NCBI GenBank assembly: GCA_015680685.1
Contig: MNCI01004786.1
Coordinates: 146,002-210,001, forward strand
Direction of reading: 5' to 3'
Source: Gnetum montanum
Lineage: Eukaryota > Streptophyta > Gnetopsida > Gnetales > Gnetaceae
Length of the DNA: 64,000 nt
This document shows, piece by piece, positions 32,430 to 43,970 of the stretch. Position 1 is the first letter of the stretch, and every line of letters begins with the position of its first letter. The notes under the pieces are model-generated. The model ran no database searches. It saw nothing but the letters and a program-made list of their open reading frames with translations, and had not been told where the DNA came from. A program made the translations under genes and the position numbers.

Positions 32430-34735
32430 TATCTAAACCACTCAATTAAAAGGCTGGTTGTAAATTTACAACCCTCGTAGCATTTCGTTGTTGTGGCTAT
32501 GGGGGAATTTTTCCTTGCATGAATAGAGTAGGAGGTAACTAGGTTGAGGGTGAAGGGATGTATGTAGACAGATGCAAAGGATGGCATGGATATGGGTGCT
32601 CCCCTCGAGTAGATGGTGAATGAGTTTGATGGTACTCTTAAGGATAATAATGATGTTAGAATGAGGCATGGTTGGCAGAACTTCATGGAGAAACAAGTTG
32701 CTAAACATAGTACTCATATGGATTTAGTTCTCTATAAAGGTATTGTTGTCTTGGCAATGGCATTCCCCATAATTGTGCTTGTTGCCACTACTGATATTGC
32801 TCATATGGTTGTGATGGAGCTTCACTTGGATAGTAAGCTTGTTGTTACTAGTGGAATTGCCTTGGACTGCCTTGAGGATAGGGCAATCGTCTAGTTGCTT
32901 GCCTTTATGCTAGTCAAGGATTTAGCATGTACACCACAGACTCTTGTAAGTGTGACACCATAGGACAACATCCCTTCAAATGTTCATATTGACAAATGTC
33001 ACATCCAACAACATCATCAGAGTTTATCTTCATAATTTCTTCTACTGTAGCATCTTTGCCCTTACCTCTCTAGTATACATGTTTAGCTTCTTTCTACCTC
33101 CTGTAGTTATGATCACTATTCTACTCTTTGAATTCTTTAGCAATCTTCATAGTAGTTTGGAATTTTTCATCTGAAGAGTCCCATAGTTTATCAACCTTTG
33201 CTAAAATGTTAGAAACAGATTTTTGGATAGGCAAGGTTTTCCTATTCACCACCTTGTCCAATGGTGACTCCTCATCACAAAATCAAACATCCCTTTTCCT
33301 TATGGAAGGGTCCCTATTATATTCTTCTACACTTTTCATTTTTTGCAACTCAACTTCTTCTTTTGCTACTTACTCTATCAATCTTTATATCTGATGAGCT
33401 CTTAGTTCAAATAGTCTCTCTTGGGCATAAACCCCAAGAGTTCTTTTGGTTTTTGCTCTAAGCCCATCTATGATGTGGCAGAGTTGTTTCCTCTAAGAAC
33501 AACCATGGCCAGGGCATCAATGTATGAGAGAATAATATCTGCCCATAGTGGCATCTAAGGATTCATGTATTTCCTGTTTCTAGCCTTGGATTTTCCTTCT
33601 TAGATTGGACACTCTGGAGTACGTCTAATATTTATCCTTCAATAGCTCAAGCATTGTACTCCATCAATGGATAGATTCCAAATCCAAGGACTAGTACCAG
33701 CTTTTTGCCTCTTTGATGAGTGTCTTAGAGAATAGCTTTAATTTCTACTAGTCATTCTCTATGTTTTGTAAGGCGTAGGCATCATGAAAGGCTTGTAGAT
33801 GATTTTGCATATTAGAGTTATATCCCCCCTTCAAATCTTGGGATATTGTTCATGTCTAAGCACTTGATCTGACTATCTTTTACATGCCTAGTTGGGATCT
33901 TGACTGCCTCCACAATGTTAAGCATTCTTTAATTTACTAGTAAAGGCTCATCATTAGCATTATTTTTTTGTTATTGAGGATGTCCTCTATTACCCCTTCA
34001 ATTATTGTGGGCATATCGATCAGTATTATTATTCTATTGCCCACCTTCATCACAATTTTTTCTTCTATGGCATTTTTCAGAATCAAAAGAAGAGGAAGAA
34101 GAAGATGCAAATGAAGAGGACAAAGAGGAAGGAGGACTACCATCACCATGGTATCTACCAACTCCCCTTCGATTTTCATGATCATGTTCATCAAGTGTCT
34201 TATCATCTTGATGCTTGTTTGAGCCCCTACCTTGATTGTTATCTTTTCCTGAACCTAGTTTGTTGATCGGAAAATGTAGATTGAGGTTCACACCAGCATC
34301 ACTAGTATTGAGGGGTGGAGAATTTTCATGTTGAGAGCCTTTAGAGAAAGGACCCTCATTATTGTCTTAGTTTGGTAGGAACAAGGGATTGGTGAACCGT
34401 TTTCCCTTCGCAAACTCATGTTGCTTCTCTTAGTGTTGATCTCTTCAATGTTGTGTTTTAGTGGGACGGTAGTCCTAATAGTTGCAATCATTCACAATGT
34501 ACTCCCCTTAAAGATCATGGATGCCTAACTTCATAAGAGTTTGAAGTAGCATCACAGGCACAAATCGATTGGGAGGCATTACAATGTTTCCTTCCATATC
34601 ATGCCATCGCAAGTGTTCATCCTGGTGCAGGATGAAGGTGAAATCAAGCACATACTCATCTAGATGAGAATATACCACCTTGCACTATTGAGGGACCAGT
34701 AGTTTAACATCTTCATGCCTGTGAGAAGAGGACAT
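32430..34735 (-). pseudogene. gag of element F (type I)
   Basis: Starts at the ATG at 34735 (MSSSHRHEDVK). N-terminal block: VLDFTFILHQDEHLRW then HDMEGNIVMPPNRF. A Gly/His/Ser linker with an acidic-Ser run (34034-34150) follows, then capsid core from DMNNIPRFEGGYN (~33855), WSTMLELL, PGHG, and a zinc knuckle CDICQYEHLKGCC at ~33003-32965. The C-terminal tail is Gln/Tyr/Pro-rich. Multiple stops and frameshifts. Confidence 0.75.
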
Positions 34736-34865
34736 TTTGCAAATAAATAAAATATCACTATGCTTTTGTAATTATATAATTTGAAAATGATGCCAACCTT
34801 GGGGTTCGTCTAACAATATTAATAATGATCACTAATCCTAGATAGTACACGTTTCAACAAAAAGA

Positions 34866-34885
34866 GTCCCCAAAAATAGTGCCAA
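34866..34885 (-). other. Primer-binding site (element F), degraded
   Basis: TTGGCACTATTTTTGGGGAC on the minus strand, next to the LTR end. Still recognisable as a tRNA-Asp complement but with several changes. Confidence 0.7.
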
Positions 34886-35885
34886 TGATGAATGGTGAAG
34901 GTACCCTATGCTCAACCATATGAATCACAAAGCATTCATGCATAATTTAGTTGAATTCCATGGACTCTATGTCTTCTGGTATACTAGTTGTCTAGGAAGT
35001 CAACCTTGTCTTAATGATCATTCGTTGTCTTCCTGATTACACTTGTGATGTATAAAGGTATGGTTAAGTGTAATCGAGGCATATGATTTTTAATTTTTTA
35101 TGTTTTATGTTCTTTGGCACTTAAATAGAGAGATGAAGTATTTTAATAACTAATTTAATTTACTACTTTACTAGTCTCTAACTAGTCCTAACATAAGCAT
35201 CTAGTCCCACTTTCCGTACATGTCCTGAACCCACGTATCCACTGCTAGGTTATCAGGCATGATGCTACTAGGTGCACCAAGCAATAACGCTACTAGGATT
35301 AGCAAGCAAATACATGTTTACACTCAAAGCGGTTGTACTTATATGTTTAATCTATTTAGCTTAAACAATTAACTAATTACTTAAAGTCTAATTTAGCTTA
35401 ATCTAGCTTAATTAATTACATATTTAATGAAAATAATGTATGCATAAATAAATCATTAATCTATTCTAAGTGTTGTAGGGTTTGATCAAAAGGCTTGTCT
35501 TTATTGCCTTACACACTGGTATGGTTCAGGTACAATAATGCTCGAATAAAGATTTGTACACTTTCTAACTCCTACTGCTAGCACTCAAAGAAATATTCTA
35601 ACTTTCAAATGGAAAAATTGCAAGAGCTCTACTACTAGTATGACTTGATCTTCCCCCTTCCCCCGCCCACACCCTCCCCCCCCCAAAAAAAACACGATTG
35701 TGAGCATGCATTTATAGTTTTTATTATAAGGTTGCATCAACAAGGCCTTGTAGACATAGCAAATGCTACATCGATGTGGCCCTATCAACAAGGTAACATC
35801 ATGTAAATGGGGCCCCATTGACAAGGGCCTATCAACGAGGCCACATCAATAGGGGCTCATTGACGCAAAACTTTAACACTCATCA
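34886..35885 (-). repeat. 5' LTR of element F
   Basis: 1000 bp, TGATGAGTG...TTCATCA on the minus strand. TATA box at about 35716-35709, poly(A) signal 35505-35499. U3 carries GGGGCCCCATT and GAGGCC/GGCCTC repeats. A C-rich tract at 35652-35684 (G-rich in the element's RNA) is absent from the 3' LTR. Confidence 0.88.
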
Positions 35886-37108
35886 ACAAGGTTTGTTGTG
35901 AAATCACCTCATCGAGAGTTGTCTCTTTTTCTTTATCATAGATATGAACCCTTTTCTTTTGATGAGTTGGGTCGTAGTGATGTTTCTTAACATTCTCTCA
36001 TTTACATAGCTCTCCTTCTTTTACCACACACTCAATTAGCCTTAGGATCTAATGGGTTCCCATTTCATATAATCTACCTTGAGCATATCTTCTAAGGATC
36101 TCTCTCATCTGACTACGAAGCCCATCTATGATGCGGAAAAGTTTCTCTTCTTAAGAAAAACTATGGCTTGGACATCTATACAATAGAGAATAGTATCTAT
36201 CTAGGGCCATATCCAGAGGGTTCATGTTGTTTCTATTTCCATCCTTGGATTCATTTCCTTAGGTTGGACATCCTCGCATAGGTTTGGTATTTCTCATTAA
36301 AATGTTCTAGCATTGTGGACCACTAATGGATTGAATTTAGTTTCAATAATCTATACCACACTTTGGCTTTGTCTATTAGTGGCCAAGGAAAGAGCTTAAG
36401 ATTTTTCCATCCACTTTTAATGTTTTGTAAGATGTAGGCATCATGGAAGGCTTATAAATGATGTTGTTGATCAAAATTATATCCTCCTACAAATTTAGGA
36501 ATGTTATTCATATCAAGCCTTTTGATGCAACTTTCCTTATGATGCTTGTGGGGTATTTTAACTGCCTCTATGATCTGCATCATGCTCTTAGTGGCCAACA
36601 AGGATTCACTATCATCAAACATGTTGTGGTGAAAATTTCTATTTCTAATTTTTTGATTATGATGATCTTGTCTATGCTCACTTTGATGTCTTTGATTTTG
36701 CCCTTGGTTTCGATTTCTATTTTTATTTTGACCCCATAGTGGAGCTCAATCTCTATACCTACATTCATCCTCATTAGAACTAGACATTGAAGAGGAAAAG
36801 GAAGATGAGGAACTGGGAGAGTCTCCATGGCTTCTTTAGTATTCCCCATGGTCCCTTGATTTATCTTTGCTAGGTTTTGAGAAGGTCCTAGGCCTTGAGG
36901 CCTTCCCTAGTCTAGGACTTACTTCATCTCCTCTAGGATTATCTGCCACAGGTGAATGTAGTCCTTGACTGTAGTTAGGGTGGTCATGAACATATGAAAC
37001 CCCTACATGAGGTTGGTCACTCAAATTTTCTTCAATATATATGTCATTAGTTTTCTAATGAATGCCCACTTCATATGATGCATTATTACTTCCATGTAAA
37101 AGAGACAT
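35886..37108 (-). pseudogene. gag N-terminal half of element E (type II)
   Basis: Starts at the ATG at 37108 (MSLLHGSNNASYEV), matching element C's MSLLQDYSNAT start. A Ser-rich linker is followed by the capsid core DMNNIPKFVGGYNFDQ (~36510), VWYRLLKLNSIHWW-like and ERSLEDMLKV segments. Several stops. The frame is interrupted at 35886 by element F and continues at 22865. Confidence 0.7.
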
Positions 37109-37210
37109 TGTTGTTAGTTAATGATGTGTGTGACTTATTATTTTCTGAAAGATACGTTAATGCATTTACAACAATTGTGTATAATATAACTAATCTAGAT
37201 AACTAGCACC

Positions 37211-37230
37211 TTCCTCGGCAATGGCACCAC
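37211..37230 (-). other. Primer-binding site (element E)
   Basis: GTGGTGCCATTGCCGAGGAA on the minus strand, immediately after the LTR end TCATCA... A tRNA-Asp-type PBS with substitutions. Confidence 0.7.
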
Positions 37231-38098
37231 TGATGAGTGGTGAATACCCCCTTATACCCAACCATACGAATCACAAGCATTCACATGTGATCTAGTTGAA
37301 TTTCGTGGATGAGACTAGTTGTGGCATCTAGATCATTGTCTTGATCGCAGTTCGTTGTCTTCCCACTTAGACTAGTGGTAACTTTGCCATGTATGGTTTA
37401 GTTAAGAGTAAGGCATATGATTCTTGATGTTGTTTTTGGCCTTATGCTACTCCTAACGATAATAAGGAAATCAATTATCTAACTAATTAACAACAGAAAG
37501 TAAAGTCTAAGCTAGCCTATGTGCAATGAGTATCCATTCCTAATCTTTCGTACATGCCTTAGACCTCATATAACTATCACTGGGATTATTACCTATACCA
37601 TTATTGAGCGTACCAAATGATAGCACTACTAGGTTACCAAGTAATTACACTTAAGTGCTCGCGATTAGTTCTACTCATTCTACTTAAAGACAGAATCAAT
37701 AAAGAACAATAAATGATAATCATTAACTAAGGAAAATAGTAAGCATTTAAGTAATTAATAATAATAAAGCTAAGTGGATGTTGCAATGATAGAAGAAATC
37801 TCGATCTTTATTACCGAACATGTAATGTGTCCAAGTATGTCACACTCAAATAAAGATGTTGTACAATCACTTAACATCACATTGCGAGCATGCACTGAAA
37901 ACAAACTAACAAAACTTCTTTATGTCTACATCTAAAATCTATCAAAATCTATATCCAAATTCTGCATCCAAGTGTTGTATTTATAGGCTAGCATAGATGA
38001 GGCAATATTGGATCCCTGACATTAGAGGTTATGCCCTAATATCAAATACTCAATAACGTGACTCCGATATCGGAGCCCTACCAAAACTTGACTCATCA
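37231..38098 (-). repeat. 5' LTR of element E
   Basis: 868 bp, TGATGAGTCAAG...TCATCA on the minus strand. TATA box 37985-37978, poly(A) signal AATAAAG 37812-37806. U3 has GATATCGG/GATATTAG repeats (38000-38080). Matches the fragment at 16431-16645. Confidence 0.9.
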
Positions 38099-38871
38099 AC
38101 ACCTTTCTTTTCTACCTAACACTCTTAATTTATCCTTGCTTTGTTTCACTTGCCACACTTGAAACCCTTTTACAAACTATGACAAGATGTATCAAAGGCC
38201 ACTACCTATTTATAAAGAGAAGAATGAAAAAAACTAGGCTCAAATCGACTTCAAAACAAAGAAGAAAGAGCAAAAAATGTCTTTATGGAAAAACACGATA
38301 GGACATGGTTTTGTAAAAATGATAGTTTCAAAATAGATGGCAAAAAGGCATGTCAATAAACAAGTGGCAAACGAGGTGGAGAAAGGGCAATGAAGAAAAA
38401 GTAAGCTTTATAACATATATGTTATATGTTAAGCATGTTAAGGCATTACACACATAAACGTGCTTTTTAATTTAAACAATTGTCATTGACTTTTCAATTT
38501 GATTTTTAATTTTAGTTTTAATTTCTCTAAAATCATTTTTTATAAGTCTTTTTCCTTAATTTCTCTTTTGTAACATCCCTATGAATTATCTATATAATAT
38601 CTTATAAATAGATTGCATTATGTAGGAAGGTAACAACAATAATTTGGCCCAGAGGCCATTAGTGGTCATAATTTGGTAATGCTAATTTTGTCCATAAAGC
38701 TGACTAACGTTGACTTTCCCACAGATCATTTTGGTAACACTAACTTTGTGCATAACGCTGATGTGTTATGAAAGGTTACATTGTGTTATGAAAGGTTACG
38801 TCCGTTGCTTCCGAAAAACCCATCCTTATGAAATTTTTTTTATTGTTTGTTTCTGGAATTATGCCACTGCT
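38099..38871. other. Intergenic, no gene seen
   Basis: AT-rich flank of element E. Contains two short local duplications: a ~36-bp segment (TTTGGTAA..CTAA.TTTG) repeated about 78 bp apart around 38669 and 38747, and TGTGTTATGAAAGGTTAC twice at a 20-bp period (38762, 38782). Confidence 0.6.
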
Positions 38872-39261
38872 ATTTCGATTTTTCTGTGTGTGCTCTTAGC
38901 GACGCTTCCATGCCACAAAGTCGGTAATACAAATTAGTATTTTCATTTCACTGATGATGATGATGTCCGCTTGATAGCATTATATTTTTTGTGTTGTTTA
39001 GCGACTCTACAATCAATAATTATGAAATTCTTGAGCACGGAACCTTTGCCACTGCGTCTGCTTCTGTGTCTTTGCATCGGAAGTGTAGTATAAGTTTCTC
39101 TGAAATGACAGGCATCCATTTTTCCGCTATTGTTTCGATTTTTCTATGTGTGCTCTTAGTGACGCTTCCATGCCACAAAGGCAGTAATACAGATTAGTAT
39201 TTTCATTTCACTGATGATGATGATGTTCGCTTGATAGCATTCTATTTTTTTATGTTGTTTT
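38872..39261 (+). repeat. Duplicated 128-bp segment carrying a putative anchor exon
   Basis: 38872-38999 and 39133-39261 are about 90% alike by eye (TTTTTCT.TGTGTGCTCTTAG, CTTCCATGCCACAAAG, CACTGATGATGATGATGT). Both keep the reading IFLCVLL.TLPCHK open. Offset about 260 bp. Confidence 0.8.
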
Positions 39262-40580
39262 TTGTGATGATGATGATGTTTGCGTTGGATTTGGAAGCAG
39301 AATCTAAAATCCCATGTTGAAAATCTAGCGCAGTTTACGAAGACAGCTTTCACGGATGGCCATAACAGCAATGAAGGCTCTACTGCAACATTTTCCTCTT
39401 CTGCATGCATTTCCCCTGCAACTGACATTGATTCTACAGAATACCGATGATGGGTGGAGGGCAAAAAGTTGTCATTAGGGTTCAATCCCGACTTTGGATC
39501 CGACACCATTTTCCCTTCTGTTGGCAGGGCCTGTGAAGTCTTAAAGGATGAAATTCAGAATTACATGAATTACTCCCTTGGAGGGCTGTGTCCTGATGAT
39601 GAAGTTAGTGCTCAGAGGCTGATGCTCAGTGGCTATGAGCCTCTGCCTCGAAGAAGATGCTTTCCCAAAGTCCCGAAAAATTACAGGGAGCCAGATCCGT
39701 ATCCGCGGAGCCTCTGGAACATTCCTCCGGATTCTAGCATTTTCTGGAGTGCCTATTCCTGCAAGAACTACACGTGTTTTGTGAACAGAAAGTACTGTAA
39801 GAAATCTAACGTGCATCGAGAACCCGATTGCACAAGCGGAAGCATGTAAAAAATAGATCTCTTAATCTACAAATGTGCATGAAACAAAAATGCACAAATC
39901 AATTTGAAAAAACAGATCGAACTGACCTCCAGCCATTGATGCCATTGATGAATGTTTTGGATCTTCTTTCACACGGGCGCTCTGCAGTGATGGTGTATGC
40001 AGACTGTAAGCGACTGTGAAAGGGACCTGAACTGCTATACTACAATTGATTCCTAGTGTCGTGTTCTCCCATCAAGAAACTGTAAGGCACCGGAACCAGT
40101 TACCATTTATTAGAAAAATATGAGACCATTACCGATAACAATGAATAGAAATTTCCAAAGCTATCACATTGTTACATTAGAAAGTTGAATCGTTTTTAGG
40201 ACTTTCCATGTTTACGTAGGANGTACCAGAAAGCATTTGATGACTGCAAGGAATGTTTTGATTTGCAGGGCAGAGAGAGCACAAGATGGACACATTCTCT
40301 GTCCGCCATGGATCTCTCCATTGATGATGTTCTAGCTCTGAAGAAAACTATGGATGGAGCTTCAACAATCAGAATTGGTCTGGATATTGGGGGAGGCACT
40401 GGCACATTTGCGGTGAGAATGAGAGAGAGGAACATCACCATTGTCACAACTTCCATGAACTTCAATGGGCCCTTCAACAATTTCATTGCTTCTAGAGGTG
40501 TGGTTCCTTTCTACATTTCAATTTCTCAGAGGCTTCCCTTCTTTGATGGCACTCTGGATATTGTGCACTCCATGCATGTT

Positions 40581-40660
40581 CTCAGCAACTGGATTCCAAC
40601 GGATCTGCTGGAGTTCGTATCTCAGCAACTGGATTCCAACGGATCTGCTGGAGTTCGTAT
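40581..40660 (+). repeat. Perfect 40-bp tandem duplication
   Basis: CTCAGCAACTGGATTCCAAC...GAGTTCGTAT occurs twice head to tail (40581-40620, 40621-40660) with no difference. Because 40 is not a multiple of three it shifts the methyltransferase frame. It could be a recent mutation or a sequencing/assembly duplication. Confidence 0.95.
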
Positions 40661-41017
40661 TTTATGATATCTACAGAGTACTGAGGCCTGGTGGGATCTT
40701 CTAGCTTAATCATTTTTTCTGCACTGAGGATCAGATCACGACTTACGCTCCCATGATTGCAAACATGGGTTTTGAAAAGCTTAAGTGGGTTGTGGCTCCT
40801 AAGCTTGACCGAGGCCCTAAGCTCAAAGAAATGTACATCACTGCAGTTTTCCAGAAACCCACCAAGATCCATTCCTCCCTTCCTAGGTGATGAGTTTCAA
40901 GGAACTACTTTCTGGCTTCTAAAATTTTAGGAAAAAGACATCAGGCTTGGAGCTTGGATGTAGAGTGCTGCATATTTATGAAGATGTTAATTGTTCAATT
41001 TAATTTCATTCAATAAA

Positions 41018-43495
41018 AAAGCTGCTGGTTATTTAGGGCATGTTGTGTAATCTAGCAATGATATAAAGAGGATTGTTGTGATCTTTATCTGGCCACCACG
41101 GATGTAAATTTTTGTTTGGGTTCGTCTCCATGATGTGCAACATAAGATTATGATACCAACAACACACCAAAAAGAAGATGCCGGCAACAAAGCAAGGGTT
41201 ATACCAGCAACGTAAAGGATCATACCAATGTAATAACTCGCTGGACGGTTTGTTATCATTCGGTAGATAAGACTCATGTTTTACCTCTCTATTTGCGATG
41301 CCTTCAAATGATTCAGATGGCTGGTAGAGTTGCATTCAATCATTTAGGCATATCTTATGCCAATGACATAAGATCAAGCTACAATACACAGGACCAATGA
41401 TTCTTTTAAGAATCAAGATGGAGTTTTTCAACCTCATGAAATTAATAAATTATTAAAAAGCTAACGATGTTAATGAAAGAGTAACTCATCTGTGTGATTT
41501 TCTAACAAGATGTGAGTTTAACAGTTACCTATGTTCTTCAATTGTCTAGGTTTTAGTAAATTTATGCATGGGGGAGGGATATAGACATATACTCGGAGAG
41601 GAGAGTATAAAGACATTTGTTGACACCGTACTATGGTTTGCATGTGGTAACCAGCGTTTGGTTGCATAGTTTTAGTTATATATGGTATATAATTCAAGGA
41701 AATAGAGGAAATAGGAAAATCTTATTTGATTAATGCCACTTGCAAAGAATTCTATAGATTTTAGCCAATGGGTAAGAATAATACATTAAGTCATCACATG
41801 TACTTATTACACCCATCATGGTTGAGGATCTCACCAAGTACCTTTGAAGTTAGCATGGTCTTTCTGAAGCATCCTTGGTTCTTTGTAAAGCTTTATGTTT
41901 CAAGTTTCAATAAAGCTCTGTGGTTTGGTTTGTAAGTTTCTTTGGTGAGAGCTTAAGAGTTGGTTTGGAGCCTTGGTTACATTTTTGGCACCTTCAAAGT
42001 AGATTGGATGAAGAGCAACGCATTAAATCTAATGAAAAATGATCTCATTCTTATAATCATTCAATAAAGCATTCCATGGTCTTATAATATTTTTATCTGT
42101 TATGTTTAAATCATCGCTGCTGCAGCACTGGTGATCACTAGCTTAGTTATATATTTATAATATATATCTATAAATTGGCCGAGAGAATCTTATTTGTTTA
42201 CAAGTAAAAAGTTCTTTGAGTAAAAAATTTCACGACTTCTGGATGAAGAACAATATTTAAAAACTTAAATTTTCATGCCTTTTTGGACGAAGAACAAGAG
42301 TTCTATACCTTATTTTTCCTAAGGATGGGTTTTCTGAAAAACAAATTTCCATCAATTAGTGTATGCTCTCACTCTCGGCCGANAACAATGATATTAGCAA
42401 TAATAATGATACATTTCTATAATGTAATTAAGAATATTAAAGCTAATCTATTGAAATGCATCTAACACTATTAAAGAGTTAATCACATGCATTAAATTAA
42501 ATAGCTAAACATTTGCAAATTATTAGGTTGTGATATCTCTCCTCATACACAAATACTTGTATCATGTATACCAAGACTCCAAATCAAATTCCGTTTGAAC
42601 CTATGGGATCCTCATCAAGTGCTCTACTAAATTATACATTGGAATCTCATCTAAGCATGACTTTTCATTTTAACAAACTATGAAGTGTCATATCTTGAGA
42701 ACTATAACTTTGATTCTAGTGAACCAAAAGTCAAAATCTATGTTTTTGAATGTCCCAAACATATTAGTAAGGTCAAATTCTAGGTAAAACATTATCTTAA
42801 GGCACTTCCTTAATAAGGCTGATTTATGTAATATTTAATTATAATTAAAAATAGACTCTAAATCCTAGTTTAATGACAAAAAACAATAAAGGATATGTTT
42901 TGGGCAAGGTTAGGGTTTAGAGTTGCTCCATGAACAGAGTATTATATGATCACTTATGCATAATAAAAATAAAATATGCATAATTAAATGTGTGTAATAA
43001 AGAATAACATGCATAATTGAATGTGCCTACTTAAGCTTGAATATGCATAACTAAATGTGCATAAAGAATAAAATATGCATATCCAAATACTTTTAAAGGC
43101 ATAATAACTAACAAGAAGAAAAACTTCCTAAGGTAATTAGATTTCAACATTTAATCATAAAATATTGAAAGGATCTATGTTTGAGCTTAAATAATAGTGA
43201 AACAAGGGATAGAAAATTTTAACAAAATACCCTAACAAGCATATTGCAGTCACTATGAATTAAGAATAGCAATAGCAACAACAATAATAGGAACAACAAT
43301 AAGCTAATCTATTGAAATGCATTTGACAACATTAAAGAATTAATCACATGCATTAAATTAAATAATTAACTTTATGGAAATTTCTAGGTTGTGAGAATTA
43401 CTTAACAAGCAAAAAAAAAGAGAGAGAATAATATGTGGCATGAAGGACTTAGATGTCATATTTTTTCATCACATCATTTAACTACGAAATGAAAC
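41018..43495. other. Intergenic, no gene seen
   Basis: AT-rich, one N (42383). Holds a pair of ~90-bp direct repeats (42437-42526, 43300-43388: CTAATCTATTGAAATGCAT, TTAATCACATGCATTAAATT), an ATGCATAA-rich stretch (42955-43095) and a TTAGGGTTT telo-box-like motif at 42910-42918. No convincing coding region on either strand. Confidence 0.6.
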
Positions 43496-43503
43496 TACAA
43501 CAT

Positions 43504-43640
43504 AGGTAACCAAAGTAGTAGTAAGAGTCTTACCTTGGTAATCATAGGTCACATGTTCGATTCTACTATGAAATATTGAATTATAAATTAAAAAAGATTC
43601 CATAAAAGGAATTCTTATTTTATTTTTATTATATGTACCC
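43504..43640 (+). repeat. tRNA-derived SINE head (copy 1)
   Basis: A-box-like AAAGTAGTAGTAAGAGTCTT followed ~30 bp on by a B-box-like ATGTTCGATTCT, the spacing of an internal pol III promoter, then an A-rich tail. Copy 2 at 43733 is about 85% alike by eye. Confidence 0.55.
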
Positions 43641-43732
43641 CTATGACATATAACTACTTCCTATATTTTGGGTTGCTTGGCTAGATTAGATTGGGATTCT
43701 TACTTAATGATATCGGAGAGCATGTCACATAG

Positions 43733-43860
43733 GCAAAGTAGCCCAAGTAGTAGTAAGAGTCTTACCTTGGTAATTATAGGTCACATGTTCAATTTCACTC
43801 TAAAATATTAAATAATAAATTCAAAAAAAAGTCCATGAAAGATATCTTAGAATTGGTTTG
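43733..43860 (+). repeat. tRNA-derived SINE head (copy 2)
   Basis: TAGCCCAAGTAGTAGTAAGA (A box) and ATGTTCAATTTC (decayed B box), then AAATTCAAAAAAAAG. Same direction and order as copy 1. Confidence 0.55.
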
Positions 43861-43970
43861 ATAGATCCAACAATGAATGTAAGCAAAAAAATTTAGTTTC
43901 AATTTCACTAATACATCTAGGCCATAGGGGTAATCCCTACCAAGGAAGACACATAGTCAATAACAATAGT

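Larger units (their letters stand above)
22871..35885 (-). mobile_element. Element F: near-complete Athila-like retrotransposon (13.0 kb)
   Basis: On the minus strand: 5' LTR 35885-34886, PBS 34885-34866, type I gag from 34735, protease, RT, integrase, pol-end purine tract, inter-ORF region, internal promoter and intron, ORF3 26959-24069, PPT, 3' LTR 23835-22871. Inserted in E's gag with target duplications ATAAG/ACAAG. The RNase H region is deleted near 30355. The two LTRs differ at many sites, mostly C/T and G/A, consistent with an old, methylated insertion. Confidence 0.88.
16431..38098 (-). mobile_element. Element E: Athila-like retrotransposon split by B and F
   Basis: Minus-strand element with 5' LTR 38098-37231, PBS 37230-37211, type II gag from 37108, interrupted at 35886/22870 by element F, gag continuation to about 21940, protease remnant, inter-ORF region, ORF3 19532 to about 16850, PPT, and the first 215 bp of its 3' LTR (16645-16431). 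The rest of that LTR was displaced beyond the left edge by element B. RT and integrase are missing, so E was already pol-deleted. It is the oldest layer of the left-hand nest. Confidence 0.8.
38872..40890 (+). pseudogene. Broken plant SAM-dependent methyltransferase gene (DUF248-related, At1g29790-type)
   Basis: Family members are thought to be type II membrane proteins with a luminal methyltransferase-like domain. Possible membrane-anchor exon ISIFLCVLLATLPCHK at ~38872-38920 and again, duplicated, at ~39133-39180. Main exon from an acceptor at 39300: MNYSLGGLCPDD, YEPLPRRRCFPK, SAYSCKNYTCF. After ~0.4 kb of unalignable sequence (39850-40205; intron or insertion) comes CKECFDLQGRE, then the SAM-binding motif IRIGLDIGGGTGTFAVRM (~40369-40422), then RLPFFDGTLDIVHSMHVLSN and the C-terminal LKWVVAPKLD. 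Lesions: TGA at 39448, a 40-bp tandem duplication (40581-40660) that shifts the frame, and TAG at 40702 where the family has Trp. Stop at 40888-40890, poly(A) signal 41012. Called by recognition of the family; not searched. Confidence 0.75.

Noticed and set aside
39156-39509. 117-codon minus-strand frame
   Set aside because: Antisense to the methyltransferase pseudogene; contains a His/Lys run from the GATGATGATG repeat.
42910-42918. TTAGGGTTT as the RPL10 promoter telo-box
   Set aside because: It lies about 1.2 kb upstream of the start codon in AT-rich repeats; a chance match is likely.
43504-43570. Functional tRNA genes
   Set aside because: A and B boxes are present but no cloverleaf with paired acceptor stem can be drawn, and copies end in A-rich tails; SINE heads fit better.
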